Source of the DNA: Alviniconcha marisindica
Taxonomy: Eukaryota > Mollusca > Gastropoda > Provannidae
Direction of reading: 5' to 3'
DNA length: 64,000 nt
Assembly: GCA_018857735.1 (NCBI GenBank)
Contig: JABMCL010003257.1
Span: forward strand, 410,001-474,000
The notes beneath the pieces are model-generated. The model searched no databases. It worked only from the letters and a program-made list of their open reading frames with translations, and was not told the DNA's origin. The translations under genes and the position numbers were made by a program. Shown here piece after piece: positions 1 through 10,419 of the stretch (the first letter of the stretch is position 1; every line of letters begins with the position of its first letter).

Positions 1-327
1 AAAAAAAAAAAAATGGGTACACAGGCAACCCTCTCACCCTGTGGAATGCATCTGTCAATGTACTATTGCATTTACCGGGTGACCCCCCAGTGTTCAGATA
101 GGGAACACGACAACAGCAAGATGCTGCCTGCACAGGGTTCACACAGGCTTTGGGAGACAAGATTCACAAACTTTCAAAGGTCTTTTTTTTCTGCTGAGGG
201 ACCCTGTGGTGGGGACAGGGTGGGTTGGAGTGTGTGTGAGGGGTGGGGGTGGGGGGGAATCTCGCCCTATGGAATGCAGCTGTCAATGTACAATCGCATA
301 TGCCGGGTGAATTGTTCAAAGGTCAGA

Positions 328-375
<48 letters not shown>

Positions 376-604
376 TGTGTGTGTGCGTGTGTGCAAATCT
401 ACATAAATTACTAGTTTGTTTATTATGTAACTTTTGTATTTTCAATAACTGTTCCTTGAGTTTTTAAAATATACAATATGTGTTACTGTGTACTGTGATG
501 TGGTTAATGTTCAGCCACGTTTGAATTTCTCTGATGAAGGCAACAACAACAGCAACTGGGAGAATCATCAACATCACCACCATCATTGCAGAGCTCTGCA
601 CTCA
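1..604. other. Left-edge SKIC2 intron
   Basis: A-run at the very start, a loose two-copy segment (tggaatgca[t/g]ctgtcaatgta at 41 and 271), and (TG)n at 331-385. No exon of SKIC2 is recognised here. Confidence 0.7.
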
Positions 605-605
605 C

Positions 606-982
606 TTGAAACGTGGCTGCTCCCGTTTCTTGACGTCCTTGATGATTTTCTCGGCCTCCACCTTGATGGTCTTTGTGGAAATGACGGAAATGTCTGAGGC
701 CTTGACCTCCACAACACAGTGCCAGCACACGCTCTCCGGTATAAACAGCTGTTTGGCGGTGAAGGGCTTCACTAGCCAGCCGTTGCTGGGAGTGGTCTCC
801 CCTGACCCAGACTTGTCCCCCTTGTCGCAGATGAGGAGAACGGTGAAGGTGCGCATGTTGCTACCACCCATGCCGCTCTGAAGAACAACGGCAAGGACGT
901 TGCTATGGCGATCGTTGTCAATGACCACGACACGTCCTGCAGACAAGGCCTTGATGGCTGCTGGATGAGACAGCACCACCTC
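606..982 (-). CDS. SKIC2: SKIC2 exon, start of insertion/arch region
   Basis: This 377-nt exon has acceptor TTTCAG at 983 and donor GTGAGT at 605, and ends in phase 2. It reads from EVVLSHPAAIKALSAGRVVV to KREQPRFK. The SAGRVVV, FTVLLICDK, VISTKT and EKIIKDVKKREQPRFK blocks match the SKIC2 segment that follows the helicase core and leads into the arch (KOW-like) insertion, thought to regulate RNA access. It is the last exon in the window; the next one is past the left edge. About 1.3 kb of short-unit tandem array lies just upstream of its acceptor. Confidence 0.93.
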
Positions 983-1080
983 CTGAAACCATGCCGGTGG
1001 GGAAAAGTGTCAGCAATAGTTTAAAAAAGGCAGAAAGATGCCACTGCTGAAAGAAGCAAAACTGCATGAGATGTGGGGGT

Positions 1081-2402
1081 CATGCGACTGAGGGAGTTTA
1101 ACTCTGTCTGGTCATGCTATGGGGGGAGTTTACCTCTGATCTTGCTACTGAGGGAGTTCAACTCTAGTCTTGCTACTGAGGGAGTTTAATTCTGGTTATG
1201 CTACTGAAAGAGTTCACATCTGGTCTTGCTGCTGAGGGAGTTTAATTCTGGTTATGCTACTGAAAGAGTTCACATCTGGTCTTGCTGCTGAGGGAGTTTA
1301 ATTCTGGGGTTATGCTACTGAAAGAGTTCACATCTGGTCTTGCTGCTGAGGGAGTTTAACTCTGGTCTTGCTGCTGAGGGAGTTTAACTCTGGTCATGTT
1401 ACTGAGGGAGTTCAACTCTGGTCTTGCTGCTGAGGGAGTTTAACTCTGGTCTTGCTGCTGAGGGAGTTTAACTCTGGTCATGTTACTGAGGGAGTTCAAC
1501 TCTGGTCTTGCTGCTGAGGGAGTTTAACTCTGTCTGGTCATTCTACTGAGGGAGTTTAACTCTGTCTGCTCATTCTACTGAGGGAGTTTAACTCTGTCTG
1601 CTCATTCTACTGAGGGAGTTTAACTCTGTCTGGTCATTCTACTGAGGGAGTTTAACTCTGTCTGCTCATTCTACTGAGGGAGTTTAACTCTGTTGTCATG
1701 CTACTGAGGGAGTTCAATCTGGTCATGTACTGAGGGAGTTCAACTCTGGTTATGTACTGAGGGAGTTTAATCTGGTTATGCTACTGAGGGAGTTAACTCT
1801 GGTCATGTCTACTGAGGGAGTTTAACTCTGTCTGCTCATTCTACTGAGGGAGTTTAACTCTGGTCTTGCTACTGAGGGAGTTTAACTCTGTCTGCTCATT
1901 CTACTGAGGGAGTTTAACTCTGTCTGCTCATTCTACTGAGGGAGTTTAACTCTGTCGTCTTGCTGCTGAGGGAGTTTAACTCTGTCTGGTCATTCTACTG
2001 AGGGAGTTTAACTCTGTCTGCTCAAATTCTACTGAGGGAGTTTAACTCTGTCTGCTCATTCTACTGAGGGAGTTTAACTCTGTCTGATCTTGCTACTGAG
2101 GGAGTTTAACTCTGTCTGCTCATTCTACTGAGGGAGTTTAACTCTGTCTGGTCTTGCTACTGAGGGAGTTTAACTCTGTCTGTCATTCTACTGAGGGAGT
2201 TTAACTCTGTCTGCTCATCTAATGAGGGAGTTTAACTCTGTCTGTCATGCTACTGAGGGAGTTTAATTCTGTCTGGTCATGTTACTGAGGGAGTTAACTC
2301 TGTCTGGTCATGCTACTGAGGGAGTTTAATCTGTCTGGTCATGCTACTGAGAGCGAGTTTAATTCTGTCGGTTATGTTACTGAGGGAGTTCACTCTGGCT
2401 GG
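1081..2402. repeat. Tandem array, about 27-33 bp unit (CTACTGAGGGAGTTTAACTC core)
   Basis: Some 45 copies of a core reading tactgagggagtttaactct alternate with short linkers (gtctgctcatt, ggtcttg, ggttatg). It fills the intron between two SKIC2 exons. Copies vary by single substitutions and small indels, rising toward the right end. I see no clear exon-derived sequence in the unit. Confidence 0.95.
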
Positions 2403-2419
2403 TCAACCTGAACTCACTT

Positions 2420-2686
2420 GCATGCCTGGTAGTAACGCTCAATGTGGTCAGCAGACTAAGGTAGACTCAATGTCTTGCCTCTGACGATCGGCCCTCAGGT
2501 TTCAAGAGCCGAATGGCTCACGTGCGCTGCGCATAACTCCAGAAACTCACGGTGCATGCCTCCGCAGAACGCTCAAGTTCCACTGAGCAAGGTTAGACTC
2601 ATGGTGTGGGTCAGACGGAACTGCGACTCCAGCTGCGTGGGTCTGCCCTGAGGACGCCCAGTGGCTGGGTCAGGAACTCGAGACCA
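2420..2686 (-). pseudogene. SKIC2: Scrambled part of a SKIC2 exon (assembly-damaged or decayed)
   Basis: The preceding clean segment ends at MIRRS, after which no single frame continues. Pieces that belong here can still be read on the minus strand: AQRT, SHSALE, IVRGKTLS and HIERYYQAC near 2420-2550, separated by one-base indels and stop codons. A second damaged copy of the exon start ([15 protein letters not shown]) sits at about 2600-2653. Because the rest of this essential gene is intact, a consensus or assembly error beside the adjoining 73-bp array is the simplest explanation. Real local rearrangement cannot be excluded. Confidence 0.6.
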
Positions 2687-2791
2687 ACTGCGTCGGATCA
2701 TGCCCTCCACACGAAGCTGTTCCACTCGCAGCAGGTTGAGGATCATGGTGTGGGTCAGACGGAACTGCGACTCCAGCTGCGTGGGTCTGCC
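2687..2791 (-). CDS. SKIC2: SKIC2 exon start, segment after helicase motif VI
   Basis: The acceptor TTTCAG lies just 5' of GGC at 2791, phase 0, joining MML of the previous exon to [19 protein letters not shown]. Readable sequence runs to EGMIRRS and then loses homology (see the scrambled segment to the left). [17 protein letters not shown] is a hallmark of Ski2/Mtr4 helicases just after motif VI. The first 48 nt of this exon and its acceptor are the core of the 73-bp array that fills the upstream intron. Confidence 0.88.
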
Positions 2792-2799
2792 CTGAAAGA

Positions 2800-4095
2800 G
2801 TTAAAACCCAGATCTCAGTGGTGTGGGTCAGACGGAACTGCGACTCCAGCTGCGTGGGTCTGCCCTGAAAGAGTTAAAACCCAGATCTCAGTGGTGTGGG
2901 TCAGACGGAACTGAGACTCAACTGTGTGGGTCTACCCTGAAAGAGTTAAAACCCAGATCTCAGTGGTGTGGGTCAGACGGAACTGTGACTCCAGCTGCGT
3001 GGGTCTGCCCTGAAAGAGTTAAAACAGAGACCTCAGTGGTGTGGGTCAGGCAGAACTGAGACTCAACTGTGTGGGTCTGCCCTGAAAGAGTTAAAACCCA
3101 GATCTCAGTGGTGTGGGTCAGACGGAACTGCGACTCCAGCTGCGTGGGTCTGCCCTGAAAGAGTTAAAACCCAGATCTCAGTGGTGTGGGTCAGACGGAA
3201 CTGCGACTCCAGCTGCGTGGGTCTGCCCTGAAAGAGTTAAAACAGAGACCTCAGTGGTGTGGGTCAGGCAGAACTATGACTCAACTGTGTGGGTCTGCCC
3301 TGAAAGAGTTAAAACCCAGATCTCAGTGCTGTGGGTCAGACGGAACTGCGACTCCAGCTGCGTGGGTCTGCCCTGAAAGAGTTAAAACAGAGACCTCAGT
3401 GGTGTGGGTCAGGCAGAACTATGACTCAACTGCGTGGGTCTGCCCTGAAAGAGTTAAAACAGAGACCTCAGTGGTGTGGGTCAGGCAGAACTGAGACTCA
3501 ACTGTGTGGGTCTGCCCTGAAAGAGTTAAAACCCAGATCTCTGTGGTGTGGGTCAGACGGAACTATGACTCAACTGCGTGGGTCTGCCCTGAAAGAGTTA
3601 AAACTGAAACCTCAGTGGTGTGGGTCAGGCAGAACTATGACTCAGCTGTGTGGGTCTGCCCTGAAAGAGTTAAAACTGAGACCTCAGTGGTGTGGGTCAG
3701 GCAGAACTATGACTCAACTGCGTGGGTCTGCCCTGAAAGAGTTAAAACTGAGACCTCAGTGGTGTGGGTCAGGCAGAACTGAGACTCAACTGTGTGGGTC
3801 TGCCCTGAAAGAGTTAAAACCCAGATCTCAGTGCTGTGGGTCAGACGGAACTATGACTCAACTGCGTGGGTCTGCCCTGAAAGAGTTAAAACTGAGACCT
3901 CAGTGGTGTGGGTCAGGCAGAACTATGACTCAACTGCGTGGGTCTGCCCTGAAAGAGTTAAAACCCAGATCTCAGTGGTGTGGGTCAGGCAGAACTGAGA
4001 CTCAACTGTGTGGGTCTGCCCTGAAAGAGTTAAAACCCAGATCTCAGTGGTGTGGGTCAGACGGAACTGCGACTCCAGCTGCGTGGGTCTGCCCT
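2800..4095. repeat. 73-bp tandem array built from the acceptor and exon start
   Basis: About 18 copies repeat every 73 bp (GTGTGGGTCAG at 2748, 2821 and 2894 sets the period). On the minus strand each unit has a CTCTTTCAG acceptor followed by a copy of the first 48 or so nt of the neighbouring SKIC2 exon ([15 protein letters not shown], sometimes varied to [15 protein letters not shown]), then ctgagatctgggttttaa. Every unit is therefore a potential decoy acceptor. Confidence 0.95.
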
Positions 4096-4171
4096 GAAAC
4101 TCTGATGAAGAAGCAGAAAAAGAAAAAGATGAGGACAAATCGCACCCAACAGCTCGCATCCAGGCACTTAC

Positions 4172-4402
4172 CAGCATCATCTTGTGCAGCTCCGAGGTCT
4201 CAGGCACGTCACCCTTGCAGAGGATGATGACGGTGCCCGTGGTGTCGATGCCGCGTCGCCCCGCTCGCCCTGCCATCTGGATATACTCGCCTGCCAGCAG
4301 GTTGCGCATGCATGTCCCGTCGTGCTTCCGCACACTGTCAAACACCACTGTGCGCGCTGGCATGTTCACCCCCATCGCAAACGTTTCCGTTGCAAACAGA
4401 AT
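4172..4402 (-). CDS. SKIC2: SKIC2 exon with helicase motifs V and VI
   Basis: This 231-nt exon (77 codons, phase 0 at both ends) has acceptor CTGCCAG and donor GTAAGTG. It reads [18 protein letters not shown], then FDSVRKHDG, then [19 protein letters not shown] and ILCKGDVPE, ending HKMML. Motif V ([13 protein letters not shown]) and the motif VI arginine finger region ([10 protein letters not shown]) are complete, so the second RecA domain looks catalytically competent. Confidence 0.97.
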
Positions 4403-4559
4403 CTGGCAGCAGAGAAAGAGCGAGTTTAACAACCGCTTGCCCAGCAAAGGTAATGTGTGGAATGACCCAGTTCCAGCCTGGCTGTCTCCAACAACTTCAA
4501 GATGTTCTCTGTTTTGTTTGTTTTTTGCACCCCCGTAACAGAGACTATTCAACACGATG

Positions 4560-5060
4560 AAGGCGGCCACTTCATGATACAAAACAGTTCATGGCAAAAG
4601 AATACCCAATGCAGCTTGTGGAACACAAAGGCTATGTTCATAGTTGTTCATAATCTATGTTCCTAGGCTATGTTCACAGCTGTTCCTAGACTATGTTCAT
4701 CATTGTTCATAAGCATAGGCTTTGTTCATAGTTGTTCATAGGCTATATAGAAAGAAAAAACCCAATGCAGCTTCTCAAACACACAGGCTATGTTCATAGC
4801 TGTTCATAGGCTATGTAGAAAAAGAATACCCCAAGCAGCTTTTCTCAAACACACAGGCTATGTTCATAGTCGTCCTCAGGCTGTGTTCATAGTTGTGAGC
4901 CACGTGTACGTATCAGTTTGTATGATCTGCTGAGAAATCCACAGTTTAGTACAACACTTTTAACGGCCAAACATTCTGCAGAAGACTGCGTGCATGTTCG
5001 CATTGTTATCCCAGCATTCAACAATGCTTTCAAGTAACTAAGATTTTTTTCTGTACTTGT
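4560..5060. repeat. Diverged short repeat (GGCTATGTTCATAGTTGTTCATA) in SKIC2 intron
   Basis: From 4625 to 4890 a loose repeat of ggctatgttcatagttgttcat occurs about eight times, with interspersed cccaatgcagcttctcaaacacaca. The remainder, to 5060, is unique AT-rich intron. No coding evidence was seen. Confidence 0.7.
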
Positions 5061-5120
5061 ACGAGTCTTTGCGGTGCTACGCTTGTGACGTGCCTGCTAG
5101 CGTGCATGACCTTGACTGAC

Positions 5121-5231
5121 CTTGACAAGACCACGCTGGAACAACATCTCCACCACCTCCTTCAGGATGGGCAGAATGCCGCTGTGGTGCATTCCCAGTC
5201 CTCGCTTCAGCACGTTCTCCATGTTGAGCAC
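5121..5231 (-). CDS. SKIC2: SKIC2 exon, GLGMHHSG motif
   Basis: This 111-nt exon (37 codons, phase 0 both sides) reads [20 protein letters not shown], then [17 protein letters not shown]. Its acceptor is CTGTGACAG and its donor GTCAGT, a weaker non-AAG donor. GLGxHHSG is the conserved motif of the Ski2-like second RecA domain. The first 27 nt and the acceptor are amplified in the array immediately upstream. Confidence 0.96.
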
Positions 5232-5935
5232 CTGTCACAGAGACAGACAGCAATAAAGATGCTTCAGCACGTTCTCCATGCTGAGCACCTGTCACAGAGA
5301 CAGACAGCAATAAAGATGCTTCAGCACGTTCTCCATGCTGAGCACCTGTCACAGAGACAGACAGAAATAAAGATGCTTCAGAACGTTCTCCATGCTGAGC
5401 ACCTGTCACAGAGACAGACAGAAATAAAGATGCTTCAGCACGTTCTCCATGCTGAGCACCTGTCACAGAGACAGACAGAAATAAAGATGCTTCAGCACGT
5501 TCTCCATGCTGAGCACCTGTCACAGAGACAGACAGAAATAAAGATGCTTCAGCACGTTCTCCATGCTGAGCACCTGTCACAGAGACAGAAATAAAGATGC
5601 TTCAGCACGTTCTCCATGCTGAGCACCTGTCACAGAGACAGACAGAAATAAAGATGCTTCAGCACGTTCTCCATGCTGAGCACCTGTCACAGAGACAGAC
5701 AGAAATAAAGATGCTTCAGAACGTTCTCCATGCTGAGCACCTGTCACAGAGACAGAAATAAAGATGCTTCAGCACGTTCTCCATGTTGAACACCTGTCAC
5801 AGAGACAGACAGAAATAAAGATGCTTCAGCACGTTCTCCATGCTGAGCACCTGTCACATAGACAGACAGAAATAAAGATGCTTCAGAACGTTCTCCATGT
5901 TGAACACCTGTCGCACAGACAGAAAGAAAGACGCT
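5205..5935. repeat. 57-bp tandem array of acceptor plus exon start
   Basis: About 12 copies at a 57-bp period overlap the true exon edge. On the minus strand each unit holds TGTCTCTGTGACAG then GTGCTCAGCATGGAG and CGTGCTGAAG, i.e. the acceptor and first 27 nt of the 5121-5231 exon, followed by catctttatttctgtctg. Copies are more than 95% alike, which suggests recent expansion or homogenisation. Confidence 0.97.
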
Positions 5936-6097
5936 TTAGCACACAGAAAGATACATAGTATTAGCCAGATATACACAAATGAGCACAGGGATTTGTCTGG
6001 ATGACATTCCATTGACTCATGGGCATTTCACAAACCATGTATAAATATTTAAATTTAACTAAGTACCAATCTCCTTTGTGCAATGTAAGTTACATAG

Positions 6098-6098
6098 G

Positions 6099-6148
<50 letters not shown>

Positions 6149-6153
6149 TGTCT

Positions 6154-6194
<41 letters not shown>

Positions 6195-6500
6195 CTCCAT
6201 CTGTCTCTATATCTCATACGCACACATGCATGCATGTGCGAGCGTGTGCACACACGCACGCATGCACACACACACACACACACACCCTCTCTCTCTCCAT
6301 CACTCACACACACTCTCTCTCTTTAAATATATATCAAACACACTCTCTCTCTCTCTCTATATATATATTCCATGTCAACCACCTGTCACACCTCACCTGA
6401 AGTAGGCATCAGCAGGCATGCACTTACTCCTTAGAGCCACTAAGACTCTGGCCAATCACTGCCCCCCCCCCCCCCCCCCCCCCTCCCCCCCACCGCCCAT
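6098..6500. repeat. CA/CT microsatellite cluster and poly-C run
   Basis: (CA)n stretches occur at 6098-6146 and 6160-6192, then mixed CA/CT to about 6360, (TA)n, and a 30-base near-pure C run at about 6463-6492 ending 20-odd bases before a SKIC2 exon donor. Run lengths of this kind are often misestimated in assemblies. Confidence 0.9.
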
Positions 6501-6523
6501 GACGAAGAAACTGGAGAACTCAC

Positions 6524-6736
6524 CTGAGGCAGCTGTCGGTCGTTGCCTTTGAGTCGCTGGATACACCTGTGGAAGAAGATGTGGATCTCTGACTTCTCAG
6601 CCTGCGTGGTCAGGTCAACACTTTGGAGGTTCTGCACGTTGTCCTCGATGCGACGCTTGGAGAAGGTGAAGGCCACCATGGGCAGCTTGTCCTTCTTCTT
6701 CAGCATCTCGATCACTGACAGCCAGATGTTTTTGTC
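6524..6736 (-). CDS. SKIC2: SKIC2 exon, start of second RecA domain
   Basis: This 213-nt exon (71 codons, phase 0 both ends) has acceptor GTGACAG and donor GTGAGTT. It reads DKNIWLSVIEMLKKKDKLPM, VAFTFSKRRIEDNVQNL, then DLTTQAEKSEIHIFF and GNDRQLPQ. VVFTFSRxRC and DLTTxxEKSEIHxF are characteristic of SKIC2 at helicase motif IV. The next exon begins [10 protein letters not shown], giving the expected QLPQ-V join. Confidence 0.96.
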
Positions 6737-7510
6737 CTGTCACACAATTCAACATCTCGATCACTGACAGCCAGATGTTTTTGTCCTGTCACACAATTCA
6801 ACATCTCGATCACTGACAGCCAGATGTTTTTGTCCTGTCACACAATTCAAATCTCGATCACTGACAGCCAGATGTTTTTGTCCTGTCACAAACTCAACAT
6901 TCAGTCACTGACACCCAGATGTTTTTATCCTGTCACACAACTCAACATCGCAATCAACTGACAGCCAGATGTTTTTGTCCTGTCACACAACTCAACATCT
7001 CGATCACTGACAGCCAGATGTTTTTGTCCTGTCACACAACTCAACATCGCAGTCACTGACAGCCAGATGTTTTTGTCCTGTCACACAACTCAACATCGCA
7101 GTCACTGACAGCCAGATGTTTTTGTCCTGTCACACAACTCAACATTGCAATCAACTGACAGCCAGATGTTTTTGTCCTGTCACACAACTCAACATCTTGA
7201 TCACTGACAGCCAGATGTTTTTGTCCTGTCACACAATTCAACATCGCAATCACTGACAGCCACATGTTTTTGTCCTGTCACACAACTCAACCATCTCAAT
7301 CACTGACAGCCAGATGTTTTTGTCCTGTCACACAACTCAACACCAATAGTCTATCACTGACAGCCAGACGTTCTTGTCCTGTCACACAATTCAACATCTA
7401 CAGTCTATCATTGACAGCCAGACATTTTCATCCTGTCACACAATTCAACATCTACAGGATGTCATTTACCAGATGTTTTTGTCCTGTCACACAATTCAAC
7501 ATCTACAGTA
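6737..7510. repeat. About 49-bp tandem array of acceptor plus exon start
   Basis: About 15 copies of aacatctcgatcactgacag, ccagatgtttttgtcctgtc and acacaattc. On the minus strand this is GTGTGACAG then GACAAAAACATCTGGCTGTC and AGTGATCGAGATG, the acceptor and first 36 or so nt of the 6524-6736 exon (DKNIWLSVIEM). The copies nearest the exon are the most faithful. Confidence 0.96.
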
Positions 7511-7945
7511 TGTCATTTGCCAGATGTTTTTGTCCTTTCTGTCCTGTCAGACATGTCAGCATCTCTATTATTCACAGCCAGGTGTTTTTGTCCTTTCTGT
7601 CCTGTCAGACATGTCAGCATCTCTATTATTCACAGCCAGATGTTTTTGTCCTTTCTGTCCTGTCAGACATGTCAGCATCTCTATTATTCACAGCCAGATG
7701 TTTTTGTCCTTTCTGTCCTGTCAGACATGTCAGCATCTCTATTATTCACAGCCAGATGTTTTTGTCCTTTCTGTCCTGTCAGACATGTCAGCATCTCTAT
7801 TATTCACAGCCAGATGTTTTTGTCCTTTCTGTCCTGTCAGACATGTCAGCATCTCTATTATTCACAGCCAGATGTTTTTGTCCTTTCTGTCCTGTCAGAC
7901 ATGTCAGCATCTCTGTTATTCACAGCCAGGTGTTTTTGTCTCTCA
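7511..7945. repeat. 58-bp derived subarray
   Basis: Seven nearly identical copies of a unit that still contains gccagatgtttttgtcc but has gained tttctgtcctgtcagacatg and tcagcatctctattattcac. It looks like a second-generation expansion from a mutated copy of the neighbouring 49-bp array. Confidence 0.92.
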
Positions 7946-8160
7946 GACAAATCAGCAGCAGATTTGGAAAAGCAGTCAGGTGGCTGTCTGACTCTTTTTC
8001 ATTTCCCAACAGTTTTGGAGGAATGGAAGTATTAATTCTGTGACTTCCATTTAATCAGGCTTGGGGGAAGAGGGGGCCGGGGGGAAGTAATTTTTGCAAA
8101 CTCTGAAGTTGGCCAAAAAACAAGATTTCCCCAGGGTTGATACAATGATAGCATGGTTAC

Positions 8161-8254
8161 CTGTGATGGATTGCCTCCTCTCGTTCCCTTGGCGCCGAAA
8201 TTCTGTGAACTGTGGCTGGCCCGCTCCTTCTTGGCAGCAACGGCTTTGTTGTAC
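8161..8254 (-). CDS. SKIC2: SKIC2 exon, linker after motif III region
   Basis: This 94-nt exon starts with one base of a split codon (GG|G) and ends in phase 0. It reads YNKAVAAKKERASHSSQNFG, then AKGTRGGNPSQ. In animal SKIC2 this is the GYYAAxEAKKER...QTFGAK linker between the two RecA domains. Acceptor GTGCAG, donor GTAACC. The exon start YNKA recurs in mutated form in the upstream array. Confidence 0.93.
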
Positions 8255-8256
8255 CT

Positions 8257-9480
8257 GCACACACCACCACACACACAGCCAACAGACATCAACACTGCTC
8301 AACGACAGCTTACTGCACCTGCATGCACTACCACACGCACAGTCAACAGACATCGCCACTGCTCAACAATAGCTTATTGCACCTGCATGCACTACCACAC
8401 GCACAGTCAACAGACATCGCCACTGCTCAACAATAGCTTATTGTACCTGTGAACACCACACGCACAGACAACAGACATCGACACTGCTCAACAATAGCTT
8501 ACTGCACCTGCATGCACTACCACACGCACAGTCAACAGGCATCGACACTGCTCAACAATAGCTTACTGCACCTGCATGCACTACCACACGCACAGTCAAC
8601 AGACATCGACACTGCTCAACGACAGCTTACTGCACCTGCATGCACTACCACATGCACAGTGAACAGGCAATAGACACTGCTCAACAATAGCTTACTGCAC
8701 CTGCATGCACTACCACACGCACAGTCAACAGACATCGACATTGCTAAACAATAGCATGGTTACCTGTCACCTGGCATGCACTCCTTGTTCCACTGCGCAG
8801 TCAACAGGCATCGACACTGCTGCAACAATAGCTTTTACTGTACCTGTGAACACCACACCAGTCAACAGACATCGACACTGCTCAACAATAGCTTACTGCA
8901 CTTGCATGCACTACCACATGCACAGTCAACAGACATCGACACTGCTCAATGACAGCTTACTGCACCTGCATGCACTCCCACACACAGTCAACAGACATCG
9001 CCACTGCTCAACAATAGCTTACTGCACCTGCATGCACAACCACACGCACAGTCAACAGACATCGACACTGCTCAACGACAGCTTACTGTACCTGTGAACA
9101 CCACACACACACAGTCAACAGACATCGACACTGCTCAACAATAGCTTACTGTACCTGTGAACACCACACACACACAGTCAACAGACATCGACACTGCTCA
9201 ACAATAGCTTACTGTACCTGTGAACACCACACACACACAGTCAACAGACATCGACACTGCTCAACAATAGCTTACTGTACCTGTGAACACCACACACACA
9301 CAGTCAACAGACATCGACACTGCTCAACAATAGCTTACTGTACCTGTGAACACCACACACACACAGTCAACAGACATCGACACTGCTCAACAATAGCTTA
9401 CTGTACCTGTGAACACCACATGCACAGTCAACAGACATCAACACTGCTCAACGATAGCATTGTACCTGTGAACACCACTT
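8257..9480. repeat. About 60-bp tandem array with acceptor-like exon edge
   Basis: About 20 copies of tcaacagacatcgacactgc, tcaacaatagcttactgcac and ctgcatgcactaccacacgc (or the tgtacctgtgaacaccacac variant). On the minus strand each has TTCACAG or ATGCAG followed by GTACAGTAAGC or GTGCAGTAAGC, resembling the GTACAACAAAGC start of the 8161-8254 exon. Two variant blocks, of about 8 and 6 copies, show local homogenisation. Confidence 0.95.
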
Positions 9481-9611
9481 GTTCATTGGCAGGGTCAGAC
9501 GAGTCGCATGGGGGGAGGGGGGGGTGCTGTGCTGTTGCCAGCGCACTCCTCCATTTTTTGGAGTGTGCTGTTGCCGGTACACTTGTTTTTTTTCTTTTTC
9601 TCTTTTTAGCG

Positions 9612-9707
9612 GTTGCCAGTGTACTTTTGCTGGTGTACTCACCCCGTGGTAAGGAAGCTGCCGTTAGCATCCAGCAGCAGGAAGAGCTCATTGCTGGTCT
9701 TGTTGCT
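9612..9707. repeat. 96-bp tandem duplication of a SKIC2 exon end plus donor
   Basis: Positions 9612-9707 repeat 9708-9803 almost exactly; GTTGCCAGTGTAC recurs a third time at the junction as 13-bp microhomology. The copied block holds the last 68 nt of the 9739-9885 exon ([18 protein letters not shown]) and its GTGAGT donor. It lies 3' of the true donor in the transcript, giving a second competing donor; retaining the spacer would hit TGA at once. Confidence 0.95.
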
Positions 9708-9738
9708 GTTGCCAGTGTACTTTTGCTGGTGTACTCAC

Positions 9739-9885
9739 CCCGTGGTAAGGAAGCTGCCGTTAGCATCCAGCAGCAGGAAGAGCTCGTTGCTGGTCTTGTT
9801 GCTGTTGCCAGTGTACAGGAAGTGCTCCAGAGGCACGGGGCGCTTGGTGGTGCTGATGACGTAGATATTCTTGCGCTTCGTCCTC
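9739..9885 (-). CDS. SKIC2: SKIC2 exon, [13 protein letters not shown] segment
   Basis: This 147-nt exon (1+144+2) reads [39 protein letters not shown], then [10 protein letters not shown]. It follows motif III and is a classic SKIC2 block (VISTxxRPVPLEHxLxTGNS). Its acceptor is TATCAG and donor GTGAGT; the codon GG|G joins to the next exon. Its 3' half is duplicated downstream. Confidence 0.96.
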
Positions 9886-10039
9886 CTGATACAGACACCA
9901 GCATCAGTCAGTCACTGCGACTCAGTGTTCAAACACCAAACAGCACAGTCGTACTTTGCACTCTGTCCCTACCAGTACCCCGCACATAAAATTACTCTAC
10001 ACAAAACTAACGCATTTATACACACAGAGGTATCACACA

Positions 10040-10079
10040 CACACACAAACACACACACATAGTGTTGCACACACACATA

Positions 10080-10121
<42 letters not shown>

Positions 10122-10173
10122 GCATATATCACACTCACTCACACACACACACACACAGGCATATATCACACAC

Positions 10174-10212
<39 letters not shown>

Positions 10213-10298
10213 GCAAATATCACACTCACTCACACACACACACAGGCATATATCACACACACACGCACAAACACACACACACACACACACACACTTAC
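10040..10298. repeat. CA microsatellite with GAGGCATATATCACA interruptions
   Basis: (CA)n tracts are broken four times by a gaggcatatatcacactcac-type motif, giving a composite repeat of about 50-70 bp that runs up to a SKIC2 exon donor. Confidence 0.9.
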
Positions 10299-10405
10299 CC
10301 AATCCAGTCAGCAAACTCCATGGTGTTAGGCACTGTGGCACTGAGCAGTATGATGTTGACGTGTTGTGGCAGCATGATCAGCACCTCCTCCCACACCACA
10401 CCTCT
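10299..10405 (-). CDS. SKIC2: SKIC2 exon with helicase motif III
   Basis: This 107-nt exon starts in phase 0 and ends in phase 2. It reads [20 protein letters not shown], then [22 protein letters not shown] is motif III (SAT), coupling ATP hydrolysis to unwinding. Acceptor TGGCAG, donor GTAAGT. The preceding residues should be DEVHYINDAE, which are not cleanly present (see the 12143-12206 exon). Confidence 0.95.
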
Positions 10406-10419
10406 CTGCCACAATGGAT

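Noticed and set aside
2606..4227. Repetitive plus-strand open frames ([15 protein letters not shown] type)
   Set aside because: They are the wrong strand of an array derived from the SKIC2 exon edge.
4182..4538. Plus-strand open frames opposite the motif V/VI exon
   Set aside because: Shadow of the SKIC2 exon on the other strand.
6019..6405. His/Thr-rich and Cys/Val-rich open frames at CA/TG tracts (also 10000-10420, 20850-21350, 30631-31168, 38880-39190)
   Set aside because: Translation of dinucleotide repeats on either strand.
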